Part shown: in pieces, positions 1 to 11,700 of the stretch
Layout of the letters: each line of letters begins with the position of its first letter
How positions within the stretch are numbered: the stretch's first letter is position 1
NCBI GenBank assembly: GCA_023213315.1
Contig: JAKCPI010015028.1
Location: 1-64,000, forward strand
DNA length: 64,000 nucleotides
From: Euborellia annulipes
Lineage: Eukaryota > Arthropoda > Insecta > Dermaptera > Anisolabididae
Direction: 5' to 3'
Translations under genes and position numbers: made by a program
The notes under the pieces: model-generated
Seen by the model: the letters and a program-made list of their open reading frames with translations, nothing else
Told to the model about the DNA's origin: nothing
Databases searched by the model: none

Positions 1-402
1 ATTAGAACACTAATTCAAAATTCTTATAAATTAACTGATTAGAATTAAGGCTAATTTAAAATTTTTTTTTCAGGTCAGGAATTATAACATGTTTAATAAC
101 ACAATTGAGATATTTGAATATATTCCATAAGTAAATAATTATTGTCGGAAAACTAAAAGAGATAATTTTTTTGGGTTCACTTTTAATTAGTGAAGATTTG
201 TTTGAGAGAAGAGAAAAAATCTCAAATGAAAGGTAAATAGAACACAAACTTGATATTCTCATAATTAACTGATTAGAGACAATACTAATTCAATTTTTTT
301 TTTTTTTAGGACGAATCATTTTCATAAATAAATAATAATATTTATCCAAAAGAGCGACCAAAGATGTGCTCACTATATGAATACATCTGACTTTATAATA
401 AA

Positions 403-413
403 TATATAAAAAG
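403..413 (+). promoter_or_regulatory. TATA box of the short secreted-protein gene
   Basis: TATATAAAAAG lies 77 bases before the ATG at 490, which would put a transcription start near 435-445 and leave a short 5' leader. Its spacing from an ATG that opens a signal-peptide exon supports a real core promoter. In DNA this AT-rich, TATA-like strings are common by chance. Confidence 0.45.
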
Positions 414-489
414 CCAGATATGCAGAAAGTTGTATTTAACTTCATAGCCCATCGATTCTAATCTTTTCATTTGCCTTTATCTTTAAACA

Positions 490-1552
490 ATGAAGTCAAA
501 ATTTCAATTTATGCTCTTATTTTGTAATGGAATGTTTTTCCTAGTAGATATTAGAGGTGTAATTGCTGAAAGGTAATTTTTTAAATATTATAAAATTAAT
601 ATATTATACAATTAAATAATTTAGATTGAATATTATTAGTTAGAATAAAATTTATTTTCAGATAACTTGTAGATGATCTTCTAAAATATAGAAAACATGA
701 ATGAAATCTCAGAAAATTGACTATTTCGATCGTCAAGCAAAAAACCGTCCAGAAAAGAATTATATTATATATATTTGCCACTCACTCATACATTTTGCAA
801 ATTATTTCCTGTGATAAAATTGAAACAAGTCAAGAATTGAAGTTGCTCAAGTCGAATTACTTAGAAGAATAGAATATTTCATCCACGTAATCAACGTTTC
901 CAACTTTCAAGAATTGAAATTGACTCATTTGTGTCTGTTACTGGAGGGTGAGATCTCGCATCTCGCACCTTTCAATCCCGATGAGGAGACTTCTCGAACA
1001 CCAACGAGCTAATCCAGTTCCTTAATCTGCAGCTTAGCTATTCGCCACCTCATTCAATAAACTTTTCTATAAATCATTTGGACATCACTTACTAATATTA
1101 AAATCGAAGAATGTCCTAGAATTTGTTTCTTTTTATTTTCTACCACTTTCAAGATACAGTGAAAAATAAATTTTTTTTAAATGACCACAAGCCGCTAAAG
1201 TAAGGCTATTTATTCACATCGAAGGGCTTTAAAAGGAGTTGAAGATAATTTTTTTGAGGAGCTTGGAAGGAACCTCTACGTGGTGTCTCCTAGTAACGTT
1301 GTTTTATCCAACTTTCAATTACCGAAATTAAGAGAAAATTGTGCGACCATCACTCCAGATTTTTTATTACATAATTTCAGTGGTTGGAGGGGGAAAGCCA
1401 GGCCCGGAGGCGACAACTTAGCCAGGAACGGCTTCAATTTCTCATTTAATATGACCACAACAGACCTTGTCTATCACAAAATGCCTCAATTTCTTACCAA
1501 TTTCTGCAAACTGATAAATGAGTCAGAACTACTAAAAATGAAGAACAAGTAG
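490..1552 (+). CDS. Short secreted protein, two exons
   Basis: Exon 1 is 490-572 and exon 2 is 1381-1552, giving 84 residues. Exon 1 encodes a typical signal peptide: basic start (MKSKF), a hydrophobic core (LLFCNGMFFLVDI) and a likely cleavage site near GVIAE. The donor is AAAG/gtaatt and the acceptor aatttcag/TGG; the split codon makes Ser and the frame continues to TAG. The mature part has one Cys, two N-glycosylation sequons (NFS, NES) and a basic Gly-rich start (SGWRGKARPGG). Two AATAAA signals (1555, 1579) follow the stop. The last 70 bases of the intron are a copy of a dispersed repeat, so exon 2 could partly derive from a repeat. I do not recognise the family; the mature part lacks clear dibasic sites flanking an amidation signal, so a neuropeptide role is not supported. 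Confidence 0.45.
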
Positions 1553-1642
1553 GAAATAAAAAAAGTTTTCTATTTATAAATAAAATATAAATAAGACTTT
1601 TGTATTTATTTACAGTGATATACATATATATTTAAAAGGATT

Positions 1643-4600
1643 TTAGGCGAATTGTGTGGGCATTTTGCCCCGGTCATCCCGAATATACTGATTGGCCCCC
1701 TGATTGATCAGCAATTCAATGATTGGCGTGTGCTTCATGAGATATGCTTCGTGCAAGGGACGTCTGCCCTGGTAGCCTCCAGCATCGACATCGGCTCCTT
1801 TCTCAATTAAATGCTTAGCAATCCATAAATGGCCATGCCTAATGGCCAAGTGCAGAGGCCGATTATGCCATTCATCTTCCACCTCTAAATTCGCTTGTTT
1901 TGATAGAAGCATTTGAACCATCGGCTCGTTGCCTTCACGACATGCCAAATGCAGACATGTCTCTTTATTGTAATTACGGCATTCAATGTCCATGTGATGA
2001 TCAATTAGAAATTTCGCAATCTCCAATGATTTCCTATTCAATGATGAATAATGCAACGGCGTCTGTCCGAAAATATTCTTCCTTTGCATATTTACGTTTT
2101 TCTCATAGAAATATTTGACGATATCTAAAAAGCCATTCTCTACGGCGTAATGCAACGGCGTATTTTTCATTCCATCCTGTATATTTAAATTGGTCCAATA
2201 TTTAACTGCTTCCAAACTTCCTTTTTTAGCTGCATCGAAAACATTGACTGTCCCCATTGGATTCAATTCATTTTGCTCTGAATTTGGTTCATTGAGTGCC
2301 TAAAACAAAGAAGGATTTTGGTATTTCAATCTTAAGGGGGAGTAGGAGTGAAGCTGTTACGCATGTTTTTGCCGATAAGATGGCGTTATGTCTTAAAAAG
2401 TAGGCAAAAAAAATAATTGTTGTTGGCTGTGTCTTCTACTCAGCCGGTGGCCTTTTAACGAGACAACGTAAAATATAGGCAAGGTTAATAGGGATCTGAT
2501 AATACCGGCTGTTAGACTAACCCCAGCCATCTTTTGCAAGAGTGCTGAACTATTTGACAGTTAATTTTTAAATAAAATATCATCCAAACTTTAAATTTTT
2601 ATTTATTAATATGCGATTAATAATAATAATAAATTCATTTTTAAATTTAAAGAAAAATTTAAAAATATTGTAACAATTTCTTTTTCTGTATTTGCTTGAT
2701 TACAAAAAATTAATTTCCATAATTTTTTATTATAAAAAAAAAAAAAAAAAAAAAATTTTTTTTTTTTTTTTCGAAAATGTCAAAAAAAAAAACGTTCAAG
2801 ATGAATCTGTAAAATTTTGTCATATTTATTTCTGAAAAGTACATTTATAGACAAAAATTTCAAAAAAAAAAAAAAAACGTCCCGATAAGTTAATTTTTGT
2901 TAGTTTTACGGTTATTTAAAAAAAAGTCAATGTTTTTTGAAGTTGAAAATGCTATAGTCTAACTTTTTTTTGGCTGGGTCGAAAAATCGGAAAAAATTCT
3001 CAGACACGTTTTCAATAGGGTATAAAAAGCAAGGGCGGATACAAGGGCCCCCCCCCGTAAAGGGGGTAATTACCCCCCTGAGATGTGAAAAAAATACTTT
3101 TTTTCGAAAAAAAAATGTATTTTTAATGTAAAATTTAAAAAATTAATACTTAAAAATTTGATTTGTTATATTTATATTCTGGCAAACAAGTACAGAATGC
3201 GCCTTTAAATTACCGAAATTAAAAAAAAATGTGTGATGTGCGACCAGTCACTCCAGATTACCCCCCCCCCCCCCGAGAAACACCTCTGGATCCGCCACTG
3301 ATAAAAAGATGACAAAGTTTCAGCCAAATCAAAAATGGTCGGGTTCAAAAGTGGTCGAGTTGGCATGGAATGCTCCATATATAGATTTTAACGGTTTATT
3401 ATTCATGATCTTAAGATTTTTTGTGAATCATAACCTTTCCGGGACTCTCATAAACACACACACAAAATTTCATCAAAATCGGTTCAGTCGTTTAGAAATA
3501 TTATATATATAAAAGATTTGTTTAATACTCTATAGCAGTGATTTTCAACCACTGTCCCGCGGCACTTTTGTGTGCCGCCAAATTCTTAAAGTGTGTCTAT
3601 ACCATATATCTTCTGCCGAAACGATGTATTAAACGTCAGCATTGTCAACCTAAGATAAAAACCTCTAAAAATAGAATTTAATTCAAATTTAATGAATTCA
3701 ACATCTATTTCGTTCCGAGGTGGAAATTTATGCTTACAAATGGGGACCAGGTCCTTTTACTGAGCCTACTCGATGACGATGAACGGGGAGGTGGAATTTC
3801 TCTTCTGCTCCTTGATGACAATTAACAAAAGAAAAAAAAATGAAACTTACTCGGCGTATTAAATCGTTATTTTCTTGTAATAAATTTTGCATTTGCTTTG
3901 TGATTTGGTCGATATCGTTAATATTCTAGAAAAGAATAGAGATAGAGAAAGAAATTAGAGATACATTTATTATATACAATATAAAAATAAAAATTCGGTG
4001 AAGCTTGTGGTTTTAAGCGGAACTTATTTTTGAGCGTTCCAGAGAACTGAATTTTAATTACAGTAGCTTTTGGTTCTATTCGTTCGACCCCCCCCCCCCC
4101 CCCCCGCCCTCATTTGAAATATCTTTCAATTTCTATTTTTTTCCTCTTTCCTGAAGGGGAGGGGTTTTAACCCTAAACCCCCTGAGTGCTCCACTGTTTA
4201 ATACGATAGCTGAGCTTTTTGGCTTTTGCAGATTTTTAGGATATGAGGTTATTAATTCCATTTTTGGCTAATAAACTGGAAATATCTTTGATAATAGAAG
4301 TTAAAATTTTGCTGGGACAGATCGTTGAGGTAATGGTTATGGAGAAAATATACACCAGCGAGTTGTTTTCCACAATTAAAATAATTTATTCTGCAAATAT
4401 TTCGGAATAACATTTATAAAGTATTTATTGTTAAAAGATCAATGAAAATCAACCAAATGCATTAAATATTATTAGCTACCATTCTGACATCTCTTGGCAA
4501 ATTTTTGAATTACTTGATTTTTTGGGTATACTTTTTATGACACACAACGTCATCTTATCGGGAAAAACATGCGTAACACCTTCGCGCCCGTTCCCCCTTA

Positions 4601-7600
4601 ACTAAATTACTCTTGAATTTTTCTGAGTCAGTATATTTGTCTGCCAACACCCCAGCCCTGGTTGAAACTTGCAGATCCGTAATCCGCAGCTTATCCGATT
4701 TAGCCTCTTGCCTTTTCTATTTCATCAAAGAACAAACATCCTCTATAATCTCAAAAATGTTCCTCCAATAAAAGAAAACCACAAGCCTAAATACAAAAAA
4801 TAATATTAATAAATTACCGCTTCTTTCTTTTTTTCCAATTCCAAATTTAAAAGATTTTCATTTTCTTTAAATTCCTTAAAAATAAAATAAAATTTCATTA
4901 TTTATTGAAATAATTAAAAGTTTTTTTCTTTTTACTCACTTGCTGTTTTAAATTGATTATTTCTTTTAAAAGAATTTTATTTTGTTCATTGGATCTTTCA
5001 ATATCATTTATATTCTAAAAAAAACAATATTAAATTTCAAAACTCCCAGATTTAATTGTTTACAATCAGGGCCGCAGACAGGGGGGGGGGGCAGGGGGGC
5101 TATATCCCCGGGGCCCGGGCCCATTGCACTCCCACCTTAAAATTTTAATAAAAAATAATTTTCATGGTTAAAATTTCAATTAAAAAAAAAAGCATTTTCT
5201 TGAAATTTTTTTTCCTCTGGGGGCCCGGGCCCTTTAAGCTCAAATCTTAAAATTTCAACTAAAATAAATCATTTTCTTGAAATTTTTTTCCTCTGGGGGC
5301 CCGGGCCCTTTAAGCTCAAATCTTAAAATTTCAACTAAAATAAATCATTTTCTTGAAATTTTTTTCCTCTGGGGGCCCGGGCTCTTTAAGCTCAAATCTT
5401 AAAATTTCAACTAAAATAAATCATTTTCTTGAAATTTTTTTCCTCAGGGGGCCCGGGCCCTTTAAGCTCAAATCTTAAAATTTCAACTAAAATAAATCAT
5501 TTTCTTGAAATTTTTTTCCTCTGGGGGCCCGGGCCCTTTAAGCTCAAATCTTAAAATTTCAATTGAAATAAATCATTTTCTTGAATAATGATTAATTTCA
5601 GGAGGAGTGGCTGAATATATATTGAGTAGTGAGGATATCCAGGCAGCCAAAAAACAATAAAGAAAATTATATTTATCTTTATTTCATATGTTTGTCGACC
5701 TTTCGGCCGATATTCCGGCCTTTTGGATATCCTCACTAATCCATTTTCTTGAAATTTTTTCCTCAGAGGACCCGGGCCCTTTAAGCTCAAATCAAGTTTG
5801 ATCTTTTTCACGACTCAGGATTGCTAAAAACGCAGATTTCAGGGGCTAATTTTCAAAAAATTTTCCATACCCCCAGATTCCCCCCGGAAATCCTCTGTCC
5901 GGATCTGGCCTCGATAAAATATTGTAACTCTTTGTTTAGGAAACTTTGAAAAATTTTTAAATAACTTTATTTAAATAAATATTGTAAGCTATGTATAACT
6001 ATTTCAAAAGTTGTGTCAAAAACTGTGTAAAAAATTGTTGGCATGAAGGCCACAATAGCCTTCTACATAGTAAAAAAAACTTTTTTTTTTTGGGGGGGGG
6101 CCGTATTAGTAAGTAGCCCCGGGGCCCGTCAAGTCTCTCTGCGGCCCTGTTTACAATTCACCTTCAATCTCTCTCTTTCTATTTCTTCTTTGAGGCGATT
6201 CTCATTTGTAATCAGATCCTAAAACAAAAAGAAAGAAATTGTTTTTCTCTTTTTTTTTTTGTTTGTTTTTTAGTCAAACTTACTCTTTTTAGATTTTTAA
6301 TTTCTTCCATTAAATTTTCATTCATTTCGGTTAACATTTTTGTATTATTTGAATTCTAAAAATAAAGAAAAAGTTTTAGAATTTCAGAAAATAATTACTC
6401 AGCCTAGAAATATATTGATTTGAAGGATATATATAGCTGAATCTTGATATTCAAATCAGTGGCGTACCGAGGGGGGGGCAGCCCGCCCCAGGCCCCCAGC
6501 GACATAGGCCCCATATAATCTCTTTGAGAGGCCCCGGGGCCCTTGCGACAGGGCCGGATCTAGGGGCGTGGAAAAATTGTAGGTTCCGCGCAAGAGAAAA
6601 TGTCCCGCGGACGGCAAAAATTTAGCGTCTCTAAAAAAAAGGTAAAATATTTTTTCGAAAAATTTTTGAGATCAGGGAAAATTTTTACCCCCCCCCCAAA
6701 AAAAAAAAAAATCAATATAGGGCACCCTCTTCTAGTGCCGCCCCAGGCCTCCAACTGCCTCGGTACGCCTCTGATTCAAATAGGTAGAAAGAATGAGCAA
6801 AGCAGCTAGTTTATATTTCAATTTATTATCAAAGCAGGCCTGACGTTTCGGTCGCATATGGGACCATCTTCCCATTGGCGAGGATATATATTTTCAAAAA
6901 TTAACCTGGCCCTGAAGATGGTCCCATGTGCGACCGAAACGTGAGCCCTGGTTTGATAATAAATTGAAATATAAACTAGCTGCTTTGCTCATTTTTTCTA
7001 CTTATTTAAATATTCGAATTCGCCCCCCCCCCCCTCCAAGGGCTCTGATTTTTTAAAAATTTTCTATTATTCTTAATAAAATATTTCAAAATATATCTAC
7101 GAGTATATAAACTGCAATTAATTAAATTATATTTTGACCAAACTAGAGTACCTATTTGTAAATAAATTAAGGAAAAAAAAGTTTGCCCCCACCCCCAAGA
7201 AAAAGTTGAAATGACGCAACTGTTTGCCCTATCTTGAATAATTGACGATTTTTTGTGGAAGGGGGGGGGGAATGTAGCTTCAAAAAGAAATCAAAAAGGC
7301 AAAGATTTACATAAAATTTTTCTTTTATGCTACCTGTATTTTTAAATTTTCAATTTCATCCAAAAAACATAGATTTTGTTGATTTAATTCTTGATTAATA
7401 ATGAGATTCTAAAACAGAAAAAAAAAATCGAGATAAATAAATTAGTTTAGTAAGAAAAAATAATAATAATAATATTAAAACCTTTTCTTTTTCTTTTTCT
7501 AATTCACAATTCAAAAGTTTTTCATTTTCTTTGCTTCTCTGAAAAACAAAAAAATGAGGATTTTACACTTTTTTTTTTAAATAAAAAGAAATTTGCAAAG

Positions 7601-7735
7601 GTAAATAAAAAAAAAAACCTTTAGTTCTCCTAAAGTGACTAAAAACTTCATTCTATAAATGTCACTTGTCTTTTGGGCTTCTAGCCTAACTACATTTAAC
7701 TTATAAATTGTCTGCATTAAATGATTTGATGTCAT
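1643..7735 (-). CDS. Coiled-coil ankyrin-repeat protein
   Basis: Nine in-phase exons, read on minus: 7735-7619, 7538-7482, 7408-7334, 6355-6284, 6218-6162, 5014-4940, 4874-4818, 3925-3851 and 2299-1643, giving 413 residues. Every exon is a whole number of codons with GT and AG borders. Residues 1-195 are Glu/Lys/Asn/Leu-rich heptads, a probable coiled coil. The last exon holds about six ankyrin repeats, seen as NTPLHYA, QTPLHYS, TCLHLA, RPLHLAI and RPLHEAY. Exons of 57 bp and 72-75 bp alternate and resemble each other (NINDIERSNEQN and NINDIDQITKQ; KENEKLLNCELE and KENENLLNLELE), so the coiled coil grew by duplication of exon pairs. A minus-strand AATAAA lies at 1605-1610. The role is probably a scaffold; I cannot name an orthologue. 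Very small exons could be missed in the repeat-filled introns. Confidence 0.7.
2332..2740 (+). mobile_element. Left half of a GGGGGA TTAA-element, copy A1
   Basis: Starts TTAAGGGGGAGTAGGAGTGA and shares AATACCGGCTGTTAGACTA-type sequence with 63530-63560. A fragment of the GGCTGTGTCTTCTAC repeat sits inside it at about 2427-2467. Right end lost in low-complexity DNA. Confidence 0.5.
3030..3300 (-). mobile_element. Short hAT-type element, TSD ATAAAAAG
   Basis: Ends CAAGGGCGGATAC and GGATCCGCCACTG are imperfect inverse copies. ATAAAAAG at 3022-3029 and 3301-3308 is a perfect 8-bp target duplication. A long C run near one end and an AT-rich middle are shared with copies at 11395, 31715 and 55027. 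Confidence 0.8.
4390..4601 (-). mobile_element. Inverted end of a GGGGGA TTAA-element, copy A2
   Basis: Read on minus it starts TTAAGGGGGAACGGGCGC and follows the 63289 copy closely for about 200 bases. With A1 it forms an inverted pair flanking the 3851-3925 exon of the ankyrin gene. Confidence 0.55.
5067..6149. mobile_element. hAT-type element with internal minisatellite, TSD TTTACAAT
   Basis: Ends CAGGGCCGCAGAC and CTGCGGCCCTG, flanked by TTTACAAT at 5059-5066 and 6150-6157. No transposase frame remains. It carries a 76-bp tandem array and an inserted foldback piece at about 5588-5742. It sits inside an intron of the minus-strand ankyrin gene, its duplication ending only two bases from that intron's splice donor at 6160-6161. 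Confidence 0.8.
5160..5600. repeat. 76-bp minisatellite
   Basis: The block CTGGGGGCCCGGGCCCTTTA recurs with starts near 5216, 5292, 5368, 5444 and 5520, exactly 76 bases apart. A further unit resumes near 5745 after an insertion. Units are almost identical, so the array is young. A single diverged unit lies at about 60350-60420. Confidence 0.85.
6457..6773. mobile_element. hAT-type element, TSD ATTCAAAT
   Basis: Ends CAGTGGCGTACCGAGG and CTCGGTACGCCTCTG with ATTCAAAT at 6449-6456 and 6774-6781. The interior has the TTCCGCG...GTCTCTAAAAAAAAGG motif shared with 44396-44798 and 55090-55320. Confidence 0.8.
6775..7006. repeat. Inverted repeat with hammerhead-like core, interrupted by a hAT element
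   Basis: Arms 6775-6872 and 6910-7006 face each other. The right arm carries CTGAAGA, hairpin, GAAACGTG; the left, on minus, GAAGA, hairpin, GAAACGTC. The left arm continues beyond the hAT element at 6457-6773, whose target duplication ATTCAAAT lies in the arm, so the hAT came later. Lies in an intron of the ankyrin gene. Confidence 0.55.
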
Positions 7736-8009
7736 TTTATATAAATATATAAAATTATAAGTAATATTTTATTTAAATTTTTTGTTGTTTTTTTTTTAAT
7801 AAATTTGTACAAAATATTTTCTACCAAATATTAAAGTCAAAGTTATGATCTGAATTATAAACAAAGTGACACGTGAATAGCTGGATCCAGGTCAGGGAAA
7901 TCCAGGATCGATCCAAAACCAAAGACAAGTTAGCAACTATTTTGAAATCATAAAAATAAAGTTAAATCAGCTGTTTTGGTCAATTTTAAAACAATCATAA
8001 CAATATATT

Positions 8010-8190
8010 ACCCTCGGGCCTTGGCGTAGTGGGTAGCGTGCTAGCCTTTTATACCAAGAGTCGCGGGTTCACATCCCGTATCATGCGACAATTGATTTCA
8101 ATTGGATTGGCTACCAATCTAGGTGAAATACATAGAGACGGTGTCTAAATGGCCTTCGCTGCCGAAAAAGACATTAAATGAAATAAAAAA
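8010..8190 (+). mobile_element. tRNA-derived SINE
   Basis: TGGCGTAGTGGGTAGC fits a pol III A box and GGGTTCACATCCC a B box, 40 bases apart as in tRNAs. The tRNA-unrelated body ends in the CTAAATGGCC...GCCGAAAAAG motif found in the other SINE copies. Confidence 0.65.
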
Positions 8191-8438
8191 TCAATATATA
8201 TACATACATCTGCTGTGACTGGTCGCACAGCATTGTGTTCTGTGCATGTCACATCAGATTTTTTTGTGTTGACATATACTAGTAAATAAGCAAATCTCTC
8301 GATTAGAATCTAATCGAGTGATTTGTTTTAACATTATCTGGTATCGAAACAAAGCATACTTGCTATATAGAATTATACATTGTAATCTAAATGTTTAAAA
8401 TATCACAACAAATGATACTTTATTGTTATGATAGACTC

Positions 8439-8490
8439 CTGCTCAGTCCTGAGGAAGGGGGCGATTAGCACCCGAAACATCGACGAGCAG
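8439..8490 (+). ncRNA. Hammerhead-like ribozyme core, single copy upstream of RCHY1
   Basis: CTGAGGA (8449-8455), a hairpin with 5 of 6 stem pairs (8457-8473), GAAAC (8474-8478) and ATC (8479-8481). Stem I is strong: CTGCTC, one bulged A, then GTC (8439-8448) pairs with GACGAGCAG (8482-8490), nine pairs. This matches the hammerhead consensus CUGANGA - stem II - GAAA - NUH. Stem III would be only the ACAU tetranucleotide, so activity may need a dimer, as proposed for other tiny-stem-III hammerheads. It lies about 270 bases before the RCHY1 ATG. Confidence 0.55.
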
Positions 8491-8762
8491 ATTGAAAAAT
8501 TGAAATTGAAAATAAGCCACTAATTGGCAGATTTCTATCATTCTCTTATTTATTTATCGACGTTCTACAATAGAAGGCATCTGAGCCCATTTAGAGCCCG
8601 TCCCTATTTCATTTGATTGTTATTCATTAAATTTTTTTATTAATTAAAAAATTTTATATTAGCACATTGGCAAGAGTGTTTGCATGTTGCAAAGGGTCTC
8701 ACTTCACTCTGAACTTCTCTCTTCTCTTCTCTTTCTCTCATTTCGTTCCAACTCCAAAGAAA

Positions 8763-11700
8763 ATGGATGCTGAGGAGCCTTATGTAGGTTGCGAACATTA
8801 TAAAAGAAAATCTAAATTTGTGGTACGTTTATTCTTTCCTATTTCATTTAATTTATTATTTTCATAATTATTTTAGCACTGTTTTATTTTGATAATGTCT
8901 AAATCACCATTAATCAAAACATTAGAAATTTTCTCACAATCAATTAATAACATATGAATTGCACATAATGATAATTATATAAATTTAATCATTCAATCAA
9001 ATAAACAAGTTTAATAATATTTTTAATTTTATTAGACGCCATGCTGCAATAAAATCTACACCTGTCGTTTTTGTCATGACGAGAATGAAAATCACCCAGT
9101 AAATAGAAAAGATGTCACCGAGCTCGTTTGTACTAAATGCGAGACGAGACAAAAAGTCCAAGCACAATGCGAGAAATGTCATTTACGTTTTGGAAAGGTA
9201 TTCTTGCTATTCTATTGCCTTTCTCTCTAATTTTATTTTATTCAAGATTTTTATTTTTATTTTTCAAAAAATATTATAAGTGTTTATTTTAACCAAATTA
9301 CCTCCATTGAAGAAATTTTAAAATTTAATAAAAAAATTAAAAGAAAAAACAGATTGCATCATAATATTAAATAAAATATGAGTACCAACCCCTGAGGAGG
9401 ATAGAAAAAGAATTCACTTTTACAAAAGAAATTAAGCACTTCTTGCCAAGATTTGATACAATTTATTGTTACCGATCAAAGGATGATCATTTATTTGAAA
9501 GCCAATATTATATTCAAGTAGAGTCAGTTTCCCGTAATTGTAATTGTGATTACTTGAAGAATATAATAATGGATGTTTTGAATCTAAACAATATCACACA
9601 CATGAAAAAAAAAAAGAAAGAAATGATATTTCTTGAGTAGATGATCTTCAGGCTTTTCTGAAGATGATCCCAACATAACATCGAAATGTTGCTCTTGCTT
9701 ATGAATTGACCAAGAAAATAACAACTTTAAATTTTCATGAATAAAATTTGTATATCCTGGGCCACCTTTAAGTTGGATAAATTATTTAGTCTCACATTTA
9801 TTTAATTAAATCATGTTTCAATTATAGTGTCGAATACCATTTGAATTGATTTCTTTATCTCTTTGTTTCTATACTCTGGAGTATCTATTTCTTCTCTTAC
9901 CTCTCTTTGATTTTTGATTTGACTTGACAGATGTCAACTCATAACCCGAAACCGTACTAAATATATTGTCGTTAGAGCCCTGTACGGGTACGAGTAGGCC
10001 CGTAGGCCCGCGGGCTTTGAACGCCATGAAAAAATTACGGGCAGGCCTGAAGAATGGTAAAAAATTTCGGGCGGGAAGTCAAAAGAAAATAAGTCGTTGA
10101 TTCTGAAAAACCTGCTATGTGAAAAACAATTTTACAGGAATGCCAAAACAATGTCTGACTACCAAATTTTAAATTTTTTGAAACATAGCAGAACTTGGTA
10201 ATATAAAAATCTAAAAATCACCAAAAATGCACATAGCAGGTGTTTTTGGGAAAAAAAATTTTATTTTTAATATAAAATTTTAAAAATATGGTTTTTATAT
10301 ATATTCTGGTAAACAAGTACAGAATGCACCTTATTACCGAAAGAAAGAAAAATGTGTGTGCTGTGCGACCAGTACCAGCAGATTACCCCCCCCCCCCCCC
10401 CCCCGAGAAACTCTGGATCCGCTACTGACAGGAAGTACCAAAGTTAAGCCACAGCGGTGCGTTTTATCAAATTTCATTGTTTTATTAAAGAATTATTATT
10501 TAAATTCTCTACTACATTTGAACCACTATTTACATGGCTTATAATTGGTATATACGAATCGTAATACCATCTGGCCTTAGCACAATGAAATCTTTTCTTG
10601 TTTTATTTTAGAGTTATTATTGAATGACCTAGTTAAAGAACAAATCATATTCCTTGAGTTTTTACAAATCCCTCTTTTTTTTATTTGTCTAAAGTCTTTT
10701 TCGGCATCTAAGGCCAGAATATCCCTGGTTCTAGCCAATACAAATGAAATAAATCTTTATCGCTTGGGACGGGATGCGAATCCGTAACCCTAGGCACGAG
10801 TCACGGGCAAAATCCCCAACTTATTAATGATCAATAATTTTAAAGGAAAGGATCAAAATAAATAGATGGAAAACTATTGATTGACCTTTGACGCTATTTA
10901 GACAACAAGTTAGGGCTTTTATGATAATGGAATGTAAATAACTGTTTTAAGATTTGAGGGACTATAACTTTCCAAGTTGATTAAGCCCTTCTAATAATCC
11001 TTATCTCTATGTATACTAATAGTAGTAAAATCTCCATCTGCCAGTCACTGAAATTTACATACTTTAAAGATTCTATAAAAAAACATCCTTGTGAAGAAAC
11101 CAGGAGGAGGAGAGAGAAAAATATAAAACTCCTGCTTAAAGCCCAATAGGAGAGTCGTATATTCTCCCTCTATAGAGGCAAATTCTAGATGGGCGACTGA
11201 AAATAAATACATAGAGTTAATTATTCAATTCCCTAAAAGTAGGAAAGTTTTGTTCTCTCTGCCTATTTTGCCTTCATGTCAGCACCCTTCCCCTAAACTC
11301 TTTATGACCGAGAGAAACCCAAAATTTTATTCTCTTGTATCATTTGTTTACATAATTATATCTTTTTTTTAATAAAAAACACACACACTCACACCAAGAG
11401 CGGATCCAGAGGTGTTTCTCGGGGGTGGGGGGGGGTGATCTGGTGGTACTGGTTGCACAGCACAATTTTTCTTAATTTCGGTAATTTAAAGGCGCATTCT
11501 GTACTTGTTTGCCAGAATATAAATACAAATCAAATTTTTAAGTATTAATTTTTAAAATTATACATTCAAAATAATTTTTTTTTTGAAAAAAAAGTATTTT
11601 TTTTTTAATCTCGGGGGGGGGGGTATCCCCCTTTACCCCCTCCCCCTGTATTCGCCCTTGACTCACACTCACACCTACACAGTCTTTTCGGCAACTTAGG

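Noticed and set aside
1900..2118. Plus-strand frame opposite the ankyrin exon
   Set aside because: Antisense shadow of the ankyrin-repeat coding sequence.
8020..8095. Possible functional tRNA gene
   Set aside because: A and B boxes are present but the acceptor stem does not pair and the same head with the same 3' body recurs elsewhere, so it is a SINE.
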